From Pseudobdellovibrionaceae bacterium (GTDB taxonomy: Bacteria > Bdellovibrionota > Bdellovibrionia > Bdellovibrionales > Bdellovibrionaceae): a stretch of DNA of 64,000 nucleotides. Under the pieces are notes generated by a model. The model was not told the origin of the DNA and searched no databases. It saw only the letters and a program-made list of their open reading frames with translations. The translations under genes were made by a program, and so were the position numbers. Shown here in pieces: positions 17,549-25,516 of the stretch (positions are counted from its first letter, which is position 1; every line of letters starts with the position of its first letter). Location of the stretch: NCBI GenBank assembly GCA_016719575.1, contig JADJYV010000006.1:248001-312000 (forward strand), read 5' to 3'.

Positions 17549-18055
17549 TTAGTAAGTTTGCTGATAACACCAGCCACCTGTTTGACCATTGTAAACTCCG
17601 TAATAATAACCGTATCCTACTGGGCAAGGGTTTTGCGGTAAGCATCCCATGACAGTTCCTACAGTGCCAGCCTGACAAGTTTGACCACCAATTGCTCCAT
17701 TTCCTGCCAACGGAGCAACACAGCCGTATTGCTGAGCGTATCCATAACCGGCTGGGCACTGGCCGTAACCTGCTTGTAAGCAGCCATACTGAGTATAGAC
17801 CTGACCGTTTATACAAGATTGACCGCCTATAGCTCCATTTCCTGCCATCGGAGCAACACAGCCGTATTGCTGAGCGTATCCATAACCTGGTGTACACTGA
17901 GCATATCCTGTCGGTAGACACCCGTACTGAGTATAGGCCTGGCCAGCGGCACAGACACCCGGCCCTGCAACAGGAGTTTTATTGTCATTTTTGGCACAGC
18001 TAACTAATAGACTTTGAACACTTACAAGAAAAAAGACCATTAATAACTTTTTCAT
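17549..18055 (-). CDS. cysteine-rich tandem-repeat lipoprotein
   Basis: The start at 18055 is preceded by AGAGGT and opens a lipoprotein signal peptide with lipobox LLVSC (Cys about residue 20). After a short spacer the protein consists of two near-identical 46-residue repeats. Each contains YTQYGCL-xxGY-xQC-xxGYGYAQQYGCVAP, then GNGAIGGQ, plus partial copies at both ends. Cysteines recur at regular spacing and could form disulfides or bind metal. DNA copies 138 bases apart are almost identical, for example at 17695 and 17833. Glycine- and tyrosine-rich surface lipoproteins of this kind occur in Bdellovibrio relatives; function is unknown. Confidence 0.7.
   Translation of the reverse strand: MKKLLMVFFLVSVQSLLVSCAKNDNKTPVAGPGVCAAGQAYTQYGCLPTGYAQCTPGYGYAQQYGCVAPMAGNGAIGGQSCINGQVYTQYGCLQAGYGQCPAGYGYAQQYGCVAPLAGNGAIGGQTCQAGTVGTVMGCLPQNPCPVGYGYYYGVYNGQTGGWCYQQTY
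17681..17900 (-). repeat. 138-bp tandem repeat inside the lipoprotein gene
   Basis: Two in-frame direct copies with a period of 138 bases (46 codons), anchored by CTCCATTTCCTGCCA at 17695 and again at 17833. Only a few substitutions separate the copies, indicating recent duplication or gene conversion. Confidence 0.75.
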
Positions 18056-18153
18056 ATATACCTCTTTATTTAAAAAAATTGCCTTCATGAACAGAGGTAC
18101 TTCAAAAGCTGTGCCGCCTTTTTAGGCTCAAATCAAAATGTCCGCCACCTGAG

Positions 18154-18170
18154 TGTCTCAAAAAGAGACA
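18154..18170. promoter_or_regulatory. inverted repeat upstream of the repeat lipoprotein gene
   Basis: TGTCTC (18154-18159) and GAGACA (18165-18170) form a perfect 6-bp inverted repeat with a 5-base centre, about 100 bases upstream of the lipoprotein start at 18055. It may be an operator or short hairpin. Confidence 0.3.
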
Positions 18171-18256
18171 ACAGCAAAAATTGGCAGTCACCCCCCTAAC
18201 ATTCAAGCACTTCGTGGGTTTTTTCATTTTATTGTGGGCATCCGGGATCCAGAGAT

Positions 18257-18286
18257 AAAGAGGCTTCGCTACTATGAAGCCTCTTT
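18257..18286. terminator. rho-independent terminator after the basic/acidic protein gene
   Basis: AAAGAGGCTTC (18257-18267) pairs perfectly with GAAGCCTCTTT (18276-18286) around an 8-base loop. It lies directly after the minus-strand gene ending at 18292, and a short T-rich tail is present on both strands. Confidence 0.75.
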
Positions 18287-18291
18287 CTAAT

Positions 18292-19239
18292 TTAGAATTC
18301 TTCTTCTTCGACGCCTGAGCCGACGCCATCACCTATGCCGCGAATTTCTTCAACATAAGCCGTGGTATCTTCTTCAAACTCATTCTCGCCAGCACTCTCA
18401 TCAATTTCAAGCTCCTGAATAGCGCCTAAAAAGTCTTTTTCTGTACGCATATCACGACGAATCATCTCAAGAAACTTATCCGGATAACGAGAGGTAAGTT
18501 CTTCGACATAACGCTCGAGCTTTCCATCAACCAAAATTTTCTTGCGTACTTGGATTTTTCTCCAAAAAAGCAGGTAATGATACCTGCAGTAACCATCAAC
18601 GATACCAATCTGGTCGCAGTCACGAGAACGACAATAGCGACGTCCCTCGGCGTCTGTCAGGTAAATCTCTTCGTCACCCTTGTCTTTCGACTCTACAGCC
18701 CAAGTCTCTTCGTCCGTGACTTCTTCATCTAACTCTTCAACGGCCTTGAGCTCTTCTTCGTACTCGCTCATTTCATCCGGACCAAAATCATCGTCCGCTA
18801 CAAAATCATCTTGCTCTTCAGCATCTTCTTTTTTAACTGGAGCCGTTTTTCCTTTTTTGCCAGAAGCCTTTGCTTCTTTTTTCGGCGAAGTTTTCGCCGC
18901 TACAGTCTCCGGAGTTGTGACCTTTTTTACTTCTTTTTCAGCATTTTTCTCTATAGTTTTTTCAGTAGTTTTTTTCGCTGTTTTCTCCGACACCACCACT
19001 GACTTCTTTTTGTCGGCAATTTTTTTGTTTTTACTTGGTACAATCACAGGCGTGGTTTTTTTTGCAACTGCCTTTGTAGGCGCCTTTGAAGGCTTTTTAT
19101 GCTTCGCGGCGGGAGCTTTGGATACAGGCTTTGCTGCCTTTTTCAAAGCTGGCTTTTTTGCCGCAACAGGTTTTGCTATTTTACCAGGTTTTTTTGACGC
19201 GATCTTTGCAGGAACTATTTTCTTTTTTGTCTTTGCCAT
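18292..19239 (-). CDS. histone-H1-like basic domain fused to acidic and Cys/His-motif domains
   Basis: A 315-residue protein in three parts. Residues 1-135 are extremely rich in Lys, Ala and Pro (repeats such as KKPALKKAAKPVSKAP), like bacterial histone H1-like DNA-compacting tails. Residues 135-205 are strongly acidic (EEQDDFVADDDFGPDE). Residues 200-290 form a compact conserved-looking domain with a Cys/His cluster CRSRDCDQIGIVDGYCRYH that could bind zinc, followed by a basic helix and VEELTSRYPDKFLEMI. The C-terminus is acidic and glycine-rich. DNA or RNA binding is likely by composition, but the role is unknown. It has its own terminator and appears monocistronic. Confidence 0.65.
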   Translation of the reverse strand: MAKTKKKIVPAKIASKKPGKIAKPVAAKKPALKKAAKPVSKAPAAKHKKPSKAPTKAVAKKTTPVIVPSKNKKIADKKKSVVVSEKTAKKTTEKTIEKNAEKEVKKVTTPETVAAKTSPKKEAKASGKKGKTAPVKKEDAEEQDDFVADDDFGPDEMSEYEEELKAVEELDEEVTDEETWAVESKDKGDEEIYLTDAEGRRYCRSRDCDQIGIVDGYCRYHYLLFWRKIQVRKKILVDGKLERYVEELTSRYPDKFLEMIRRDMRTEKDFLGAIQELEIDESAGENEFEEDTTAYVEEIRGIGDGVGSGVEEEEF

Positions 19240-19280
19240 AGTGGACAGGCTTGAATCATCTCCATAGACCTGTCAACTGA

Positions 19281-20279
19281 TTATTTTACGATAATATGTC
19301 CCTCTTGAGTGCGAACAACGACCGTGCCCTTATGCTCTCCACCCTTGAGCCTGCCTTTGACTGTTTTTTCGGTTGCCGTCCGTTGCACCCGAAGTTCATT
19401 GGGGACGCTAATTTCTCCTTCTGTCGTTGCCAAGTTTAAAAGGGTCCCAGAGCCGGGGGGTGTTTGAATCGTCACTCTTCCTGACAAACTTTTCATGTGA
19501 ACATCAGAATCAGAGTTGATGCCTAAATTTACATTTCCTTCAATGGTTTGACCTTCCACTCGACCAGTAAACTGCTGCGTAATAACGATTCCCTTAACAG
19601 TATCAAACTGCAAAACTCCGGAGCTCTGCGTAATTTTGGTCGTAGCCTGAGCAGAACTGATCTGCATAAATCCCTTTGTCTTTTCTACGTTCAATGAGCC
19701 AGAAAAAACATTTCCTTCGAGGTCTCCATTAAGATTTTTTATCTGCACTTGGCCTTTATAGACATCGACAAAAACCTTTGAATTTTGATCCTGAATAGAA
19801 ATGTCGCCATTTTGAATTTGCACCCCCAAAGAGGCTCCGCCACCAAAACTAGTGAATTTGCCTTTAACTAAGGCAACTTTTATTTCTTTACTCCACTTTT
19901 GCACATGGATTTGTCCCTCACGTAGCTGTATATCCAAAGGAACAGAGGCTCCAGTAAAATCAATAACCTTTTTCTTAGATGGCGCCTTGGAAAGAACTTC
20001 TTTCCACTCCTTTTTATCTGAATACTCCTGCATTTTAACAAATAAAACTCGCCCTTTTTTCTCTAACGTGTACTGCCCTGGGTCGGACCCCTCATCAATC
20101 CCAGTGACTCTCAGTTTTGGAGCCTGAGCCTGCTCCTGAATCTGAACCTGCGCATCCAGCCCGACCACAACAATACGATCTACATCCTGCGGTACGACCT
20201 CAAAAGCAAGGACAGCTTTTGCACAAGGCGACAAGAAGCACGTCGACACTATTAGTAGAATAAAAAATGAGGGATTCAT
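19281..20279 (-). CDS. exported beta-repeat protein, DUF4097-like
   Basis: The start at 20279 (MNPSFFILLIVSTCFLSP) is preferred because it opens a signal peptide and has GGAG 10 bases upstream; the longer frame reaches back into the divergent thiolase gene. The 332-residue product has many short beta repeats (VKGKFTSFGGGASLGVQIQN, IQDQNSKVFVDVYKGQVQIK, GDLEGNVFSGSLNVEK) resembling the DUF4097/auto-transporter-adhesin head fold, a right-handed beta-helix-like arrangement. It is probably periplasmic or surface exposed. No catalytic site is visible. It diverges from the thiolase gene. Confidence 0.6.
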   Translation of the reverse strand: MNPSFFILLIVSTCFLSPCAKAVLAFEVVPQDVDRIVVVGLDAQVQIQEQAQAPKLRVTGIDEGSDPGQYTLEKKGRVLFVKMQEYSDKKEWKEVLSKAPSKKKVIDFTGASVPLDIQLREGQIHVQKWSKEIKVALVKGKFTSFGGGASLGVQIQNGDISIQDQNSKVFVDVYKGQVQIKNLNGDLEGNVFSGSLNVEKTKGFMQISSAQATTKITQSSGVLQFDTVKGIVITQQFTGRVEGQTIEGNVNLGINSDSDVHMKSLSGRVTIQTPPGSGTLLNLATTEGEISVPNELRVQRTATEKTVKGRLKGGEHKGTVVVRTQEGHIIVK

Positions 20280-20399
20280 CCGCCTGGCACTCCGCTTAAA
20301 TCTGGTTAAACTGAACCAACTATGATGCTGGTATTTGACTCTCTTACTAAAATATAAAAGATTGAGAAGGGTATAGCTACAATAAAAAAGGAGATTCCC

Positions 20400-21575
20400 G
20401 TGGAAAACGTCGTTATTGTCAGTGCGGTTCGCACCCCTGTTGCTTCTTTTCAAGGAGCACTGAGTACCGTTCCCGCCCCAAGGCTTGGAGCTGTGGCAAT
20501 CAAAGAAGCCTTAACTCGTGCGAAAGTGTCTCCTGATGAAGTTAGTGAGTGTATCATGGGTGAGGTTTTAACTGCGGGAGTTGGCCAAGCGCCAGCGCGC
20601 CAAGCAGCGCTTTTCGCTGGCCTTAAAAACTCAACCCCCTGTCTAACCATAAATAAAGTCTGTGGCTCCGGCCTTAAAGCGATCATGCTGGCGGCGGATT
20701 CTTTACAACTTGGACACACCCAAATCGCAGTTGCCGGTGGCCAAGAAAATATGTCAATGGCTCCACATTTGCTTGAAAACTCTCGCGCTGGATACAGGAT
20801 GGGACCTACTGAAATCACGGACTCCATGATTAAAGATGGCCTCTGGGATCCTTACAATAATTTTCACATGGGAACCGCTGCTGAGATTTGCGTGCGCGAA
20901 AATAATTTTACCAGGGAACAGCAAGATGCCTTTGCAATCGAATCGTATAAAAAAGCACAGGCCGCCATCACAAATGGCTATTTCAAAAATGAAATCGTTC
21001 CGGTGACTATCGAGTCAAAAAAAGGCGCAACAGTTTTAGAGAAAGACGAGGAGCCCTTCAACACTCAATTTGAAAAAATCCCAGGTCTGCGCCCTGCCTT
21101 TGAAAAAAATGGGACCATCACAGCCGCAAACGCTTCTAAAATTAACGACGGCGCAGCCGCCCTTGTACTTATGACAGAGGCCACCGCAAAGACTCGAGGA
21201 ATAAAACCTCTTGCCAAAATTATCGCTCAAGCAACCTTTGCTCAAGACCCAAAATACTTTACCACTGCTCCGGTAGGCGCTATCAAAAAAGCCCTCCATG
21301 GTGCCAATTTGAAAACAGGAGACATTGACCTTTGGGAAATCAACGAGGCTTTCGCCGTAGTTACCCAGGTGGCAATGAAAGAACTTGAAATTCCCGCAGA
21401 AAAAGTGAATGTCCATGGCGGTGCCGTTGCTATTGGTCACCCCATTGGCGGATCTGGAGCGCGCATTATGACGACCCTCGTTCACGCTCTACATACTCAC
21501 AACAAGCGCTTTGGCCTCGCAACTCTCTGCATTGGTGGCGGCGAAGCCGTTGCCGTCATCATAGAAAAAATCTAG
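20400..21575 (+). CDS. acetyl-CoA C-acetyltransferase (thiolase)
   Basis: Catalyses reversible condensation or cleavage between acetyl-CoA and acetoacetyl-CoA. The acyl-accepting cysteine lies in NKVCGSGLKA (about residue 88), and the C-terminal catalytic blocks GGAVAIGHPIGGSGAR and LCIGGGEAVA carry the His and second Cys. The 391 residues match the biosynthetic/degradative short-chain thiolases. The start is GTG at 20400 with AAGGAG 6 bases upstream. The two CoA-transferase subunits follow 9 bases later, so together they can interconvert acetoacetate and acetyl-CoA. Confidence 0.93.
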   Translation: MENVVIVSAVRTPVASFQGALSTVPAPRLGAVAIKEALTRAKVSPDEVSECIMGEVLTAGVGQAPARQAALFAGLKNSTPCLTINKVCGSGLKAIMLAADSLQLGHTQIAVAGGQENMSMAPHLLENSRAGYRMGPTEITDSMIKDGLWDPYNNFHMGTAAEICVRENNFTREQQDAFAIESYKKAQAAITNGYFKNEIVPVTIESKKGATVLEKDEEPFNTQFEKIPGLRPAFEKNGTITAANASKINDGAAALVLMTEATAKTRGIKPLAKIIAQATFAQDPKYFTTAPVGAIKKALHGANLKTGDIDLWEINEAFAVVTQVAMKELEIPAEKVNVHGGAVAIGHPIGGSGARIMTTLVHALHTHNKRFGLATLCIGGGEAVAVIIEKI

Positions 21576-21584
21576 AGGGTTGGT

Positions 21585-22286
21585 ATGAAAAAAAGCAAAG
21601 TGTACACTGACGCCCACTCGGCACTTCATGATCTTAAAGACAATATGACCTTGATCGTTGGTGGATTCGGCCTTTGCGGCATTCCTGAGAATTGCATTAA
21701 AGCACTCAAAGACAAAGGCATCAAAGGTCTAACATGTGTCTCCAACAACGCGGGGGTGGATGATTTTGGTCTAGGAATCCTGCTGCACTCCCACCAAATA
21801 AAAAAAATGATTTCCTCTTATGTCGGAGAAAATGCCACTTTCGAAAAGCAATTTATGAGCGGAGAACTCGAAGTCGAACTTTGTCCACAAGGCACTCTCG
21901 CCGAGCGGATTCGTGCCGGTGGTGCCGGCATTGCGGGATTTTATACTCCAACAGGGGTTGGAACTCTCGTCGCGCAAGGAAAAGAAATTAAAAATTTTGA
22001 TGGTCGCGAGTATGTTCTAGAAAAAGGCATCGTCGGAGATTTCGCATTGATTAAAGCTTGGAAGGGCGACACCTTCGGAAATTTGATTTACCGAAAGACA
22101 GCGCGAAATTTCAACCCCATGGCGGCAACGGCTGGCAAAACCACGGTGGTTGAAGTTGAAGAGCTGGTTGAGATCGGCGCTCTTGATCCTGAAAATATTC
22201 ACACCCCGGGCGTTTATGTGCAGCGAATTTTTCAAGGTAAAAACTACGAAAAGCGCATTGAACAACGAACTCTGAGAAAGGACTAA
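21585..22286 (+). CDS. 3-oxoacid CoA-transferase subunit A
   Basis: Alpha subunit of a two-subunit succinyl-CoA:3-ketoacid (or related) CoA-transferase. The conserved N-terminal glycine-rich block VGGFGLCGIPENCI is near residue 22, and GIAGFYTPTGVGTLVAQGKE is family-typical. The length of 233 residues is normal. It is transcribed with the thiolase upstream (9-base gap) and subunit B downstream (9-base gap). The pathway context is acetoacetate activation and breakdown to acetyl-CoA; the exact CoA donor cannot be deduced. Confidence 0.92.
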   Translation: MKKSKVYTDAHSALHDLKDNMTLIVGGFGLCGIPENCIKALKDKGIKGLTCVSNNAGVDDFGLGILLHSHQIKKMISSYVGENATFEKQFMSGELEVELCPQGTLAERIRAGGAGIAGFYTPTGVGTLVAQGKEIKNFDGREYVLEKGIVGDFALIKAWKGDTFGNLIYRKTARNFNPMAATAGKTTVVEVEELVEIGALDPENIHTPGVYVQRIFQGKNYEKRIEQRTLRKD

Positions 22287-22295
22287 GGTGATAGT

Positions 22296-22952
22296 ATGCC
22301 TTTAAATCGTGAGCAGATTGCTCAACGAATCGCCCAAGAAGTTCAAGAAGGTTATGTTGTGAATCTTGGCATCGGCATTCCAACTCTGGTGGCCAATTAC
22401 ATTCCTTCTACAAAAAACGTTATGTTACAGAGCGAAAATGGTCTCCTCGGAATTGGTCCCTTTCCAACAGAAAAAGAAATCGATGCCGACCTTATCAATG
22501 CCGGAAAACAAACGGTCACGGCCGCAATCGGAGCCAGTTATTTTAGCTCTGCAGACAGTTTTGCAATGATCCGCGGTGGTCATATTGACTTAACCGTGCT
22601 CGGAGCCATGGAGGTTGATGAAACGGGAAGTATTGCAAACTGGATGGTGCCTGGAAAAATGGTCAAGGGCATGGGCGGAGCTATGGATCTTGTTGCCGGC
22701 GCTCGCAATGTGATCGTAGCCATGCAACATGCCGATAAAGATGGAAACTCAAAACTTCGTAAAAAATGCACTCTCCCACTTACGGGGGTTCGCTGTATCA
22801 AAAAAATAGTTTCTGACTTTGGAGTCATTGATATCACTCCAGAGGGTTTTGTTCTTCGTGAATACGCTCCAGATATGACTCCTGAAAAAGTTCTTGCCGC
22901 AACTGAGGGGCAAATGAGGATCGCCAGCGACGTAAAACCTATGAGCATTTAG
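22296..22952 (+). CDS. 3-oxoacid CoA-transferase subunit B
   Basis: Beta subunit with the catalytic glutamate in the classic SENGLLGIG motif near residue 49. Other family blocks are VNLGIGIPTLVANYIP, IRGGHIDLTVLGAMEVDETG and MGGAMDLVAGARNVIVAM. The length of 218 residues is standard. It completes the thiolase/CoA-transferase operon. A weak inverted repeat (CCCTAG near 22956, CTAGGGG near 22979) follows the stop and might be a poor terminator. Confidence 0.93.
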   Translation: MPLNREQIAQRIAQEVQEGYVVNLGIGIPTLVANYIPSTKNVMLQSENGLLGIGPFPTEKEIDADLINAGKQTVTAAIGASYFSSADSFAMIRGGHIDLTVLGAMEVDETGSIANWMVPGKMVKGMGGAMDLVAGARNVIVAMQHADKDGNSKLRKKCTLPLTGVRCIKKIVSDFGVIDITPEGFVLREYAPDMTPEKVLAATEGQMRIASDVKPMSI

Positions 22953-23047
22953 AGACCCTAGCAAGTTAGGACTTCTGTCTAGGGGTGTTTGCCGTAGTCG
23001 CAGTTTGAAGCCATAATCAGACAAGAAATACTGATGAGGTGATACGA

Positions 23048-24025
23048 GTGGCTGATGGAAAAAAAGTGGCTAAAGATACCTACCTGTTTCGCGAAGGCGA
23101 CGCTCCTGATGCCATGTATATTGTAAAGTCTGGTAGCCTCGCAGTAACCAAAACTAAGAATACCTCAGAAGTAGTTCTTGCTGAAATCGGGCCGGGTTCT
23201 ATGGTCGGAGAAATGGCAATTTTTGACAAAAAACCTCGCAGCGCTAACGTCAAAGCTATCAAGGATTCTGAGGTGATCTCGCTTCCGTATGAAGGCCTCA
23301 ATTCACAAATGGATTCCCTTCCAGTGTGGGTCAAAGCCATTATGAGAACGATGAATGAAAATCTGCGCGAGGCTAACAAAAAAATTAAAATCCTAGAAAA
23401 TCCAGGACAAGAAGAAGAACGCTATCCACCTCACGTTGTTAACAAGTTGTTGTCGCTTATAAATTTTGTTGGTCATAAGTTTGGTAAGCCAGAAGAGGGC
23501 GGCATCTCTATCCCGTCTGGCACCCTTCGCCGATTTACGATTCAAATTTTCCAAGAAGCTACCAACAAAATGAACAGCATGACAGCCTCGCTTAAAGCAA
23601 TTGGGTATATGTCCATTGAAGATCTTGGTGAGGGTCGCCAAAAAATGATTAACCTTCAGCCTGATTTCTTGTTTGATTTTGTTGATTGGTACAACGAGTG
23701 GCTCTTTAGCTCGGACAAAGAGAAAGTATCACTTTCAGATGCCGAAGTAAAAACCCTGAATGGAGTCTTGCACTTTGCGGCCCGTAGCCAGCCCGACAAA
23801 AAGGGGCTTCACAAAATTAACACAAATGATATTCAAAATGACTCTATGAAGGACCTGGGACGCCTGATTCGGGTCGAAGAACTAAATCCTCTGATCGAAA
23901 AGAAGTTAGTTTCTGAAAAAATTATGGAAGAGGCTGGAGTCTTTGTAGCGATCAACCCGCTAGAGGTCTCCAAGCTTGCTAAATACTGGAGCCTCATCAA
24001 CGACCTGAAAAAACATCTCCGTTAG
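23048..24025 (+). CDS. cyclic-nucleotide-binding-domain protein
   Basis: Residues 1-110 form a CRP/cNMP-binding jelly roll (DTYLFREGDAPDAMYIVKSG, then IGPGSMVGEMAIFDKKPRSA with the phosphate-binding-cassette-like segment). The remaining 215 residues are mostly helical and do not show an obvious HTH or kinase domain, so the output is unknown. The GTG at 23048 is preferred because AGGTGAT sits just upstream; another GTG at 23039 lies within that site and would add three residues. The gene ends exactly where the convergent pyruvate kinase gene ends. Confidence 0.75.
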   Translation: MADGKKVAKDTYLFREGDAPDAMYIVKSGSLAVTKTKNTSEVVLAEIGPGSMVGEMAIFDKKPRSANVKAIKDSEVISLPYEGLNSQMDSLPVWVKAIMRTMNENLREANKKIKILENPGQEEERYPPHVVNKLLSLINFVGHKFGKPEEGGISIPSGTLRRFTIQIFQEATNKMNSMTASLKAIGYMSIEDLGEGRQKMINLQPDFLFDFVDWYNEWLFSSDKEKVSLSDAEVKTLNGVLHFAARSQPDKKGLHKINTNDIQNDSMKDLGRLIRVEELNPLIEKKLVSEKIMEEAGVFVAINPLEVSKLAKYWSLINDLKKHLR

Positions 24026-25510
24026 TTAAATGGGCGCTTCCATTTGACATCGTAGAGGGAGCTTCTCATCATTCTGCCGCTTTTCGTTTTCTGCACCAAC
24101 AATATGCAAAAACAAAGCATTGGTTTTGGCCCCATCGGAGATGGGCTGTCCAAGGGTAAAGATCACCCGATCACCCGTTTTAGCCAATCCGTCCTGAACC
24201 AAAAGCTTGTCCACTTGATCAAGAATATCCTCCATCGTCTTGTAAGGCTGAATAACAAGAGTTTGGATACCCCAGGTTAACTCCAATGTATTTAAAACAT
24301 CCATCCTGTCGGTGACGGCAATGATCCGCGCCTTGGGGCGATAGCTTGCGATAATATTTGCTGTTTTACCTGAAGTTGTAAGGCACACAATTGCACTGGC
24401 ATTGAGCTTTAGGGCCGACAAGCTTGCGCTCGCAGCAATGGCCGCCGGTGGACTCAAAAATTCGTTCTCTAAAGATATCTTGTAATACTTCTCTTCAGTT
24501 CTCTCGACCTCAGCAATAATTTCATGCATCGTGCGAATACTTAAAAAAGGATGTTTTCCGCTCGCAGACTCTGCCGAAAGCATCAATGCATCAGAACCAT
24601 CTAAAACGGCATTTGCCACATCCGTGATTTCCGCGCGAGTGGGGCGCGGGTTTTCAACCATGCTGTCTAGCATTTGCGTAGCTGTAATCACCGGTTTCCG
24701 CAATTGGTTACACAAAGCTATGATCTTTTTCTGAATTCCAGGCAATAAAGTTTGTCCAACCTCAACTGCGAGATCACCACGCGCAACCATCACGGCATCA
24801 CTGAGCCGGGCGATTTCTTCGAGATTTTCTAAAGCCTCCGCCATCTCGATTTTTGCACAGATTTTAGCTGAAGACTTTTTACTTTCAATAATCTCACGCA
24901 GCTTACGGATATCTCGAGGATGGCGGACGAAACTCAAAGCGACATAATCCACTCCATTTTCGAGGCCAAACTCTAAATCCTCTAAATCCTTTTCGGTCAT
25001 ACACTCCACAGGTAGGTTTGCTCCCGGAAGATTCATCCCTTTTCGATCTTTGAGGATACCGCCAAAAACAACTTCAGCATCCACCTCAACCCCACGGACA
25101 GCAAGCACCTTCAATTCGAGGAGCCCATCATCTAACAAGATTTTTGTTCCGACCTGCACCGACTGTGGCAATTCCTTAAAGTCACTTGGCACAAGCTTCT
25201 CTTTGCCTAAAATGTTGTCCGTGGTGATCACAATGTGTTCACCTTTTTTTATGACAATAGAGCCCTTTTCAAATTTGCCAACTCGAATTTTTGGTCCCTG
25301 TAGGTCTTGAAGTATGGTAACCGGAGCCTGTAGTTCTTTTGACAACTTTCGCACAGATCTGATGACCTGCAGGTGATCTTCATGGTTGCCATGACTGAAA
25401 TTAAGTCTTGCAACATTAAGGCCTGCTCTAATTGCTTTCTCTAATGCGACCTCATCTTTAGTTGCCGGACCAATAGTTGCCACAATCTTGGCTCTGCGAT
25501 CTGCTAACAT
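24026..25510 (-). CDS. pyk: pyruvate kinase
   Basis: Glycolytic enzyme converting phosphoenolpyruvate and ADP to pyruvate and ATP. Hallmarks in order are KIVATIGPAT, NVARLNFSHGNHEDH, the active-site strand AKIEMAEALENLEEI, the metal-binding MVARGDLAVEVG and the conserved KPVITATQMLDSM. The C-terminal allosteric domain is present (IVCLTTSGKTANIIASYRP). The length of 494 residues is normal. It begins 6 bases after a long coiled-coil gene on the same strand, an unusual partnership, and is convergent with the cNMP-domain gene with no gap. Confidence 0.96.
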   Translation of the reverse strand: MLADRRAKIVATIGPATKDEVALEKAIRAGLNVARLNFSHGNHEDHLQVIRSVRKLSKELQAPVTILQDLQGPKIRVGKFEKGSIVIKKGEHIVITTDNILGKEKLVPSDFKELPQSVQVGTKILLDDGLLELKVLAVRGVEVDAEVVFGGILKDRKGMNLPGANLPVECMTEKDLEDLEFGLENGVDYVALSFVRHPRDIRKLREIIESKKSSAKICAKIEMAEALENLEEIARLSDAVMVARGDLAVEVGQTLLPGIQKKIIALCNQLRKPVITATQMLDSMVENPRPTRAEITDVANAVLDGSDALMLSAESASGKHPFLSIRTMHEIIAEVERTEEKYYKISLENEFLSPPAAIAASASLSALKLNASAIVCLTTSGKTANIIASYRPKARIIAVTDRMDVLNTLELTWGIQTLVIQPYKTMEDILDQVDKLLVQDGLAKTGDRVIFTLGQPISDGAKTNALFLHIVGAENEKRQNDEKLPLRCQMEAPI

Positions 25511-25516
25511 ATTCGA

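Noticed and set aside
18102..18332. 76-residue minus-strand open frame between two genes
   Set aside because: It contains the terminator hairpin and overlaps the end of the basic/acidic gene; composition is random and there is no ribosome site.
18680..19267. 195-residue plus-strand frame opposite the basic/acidic gene
   Set aside because: Low-complexity Phe/Ser/Ala sequence produced by the antisense of Lys/Ala/Pro/Glu codons.
22956..22985. Inverted repeat CCCTAG...CTAGGGG after the CoA-transferase operon as a terminator
   Set aside because: Short stem, long loop and only a weak T-run; not strong enough to list as a feature.
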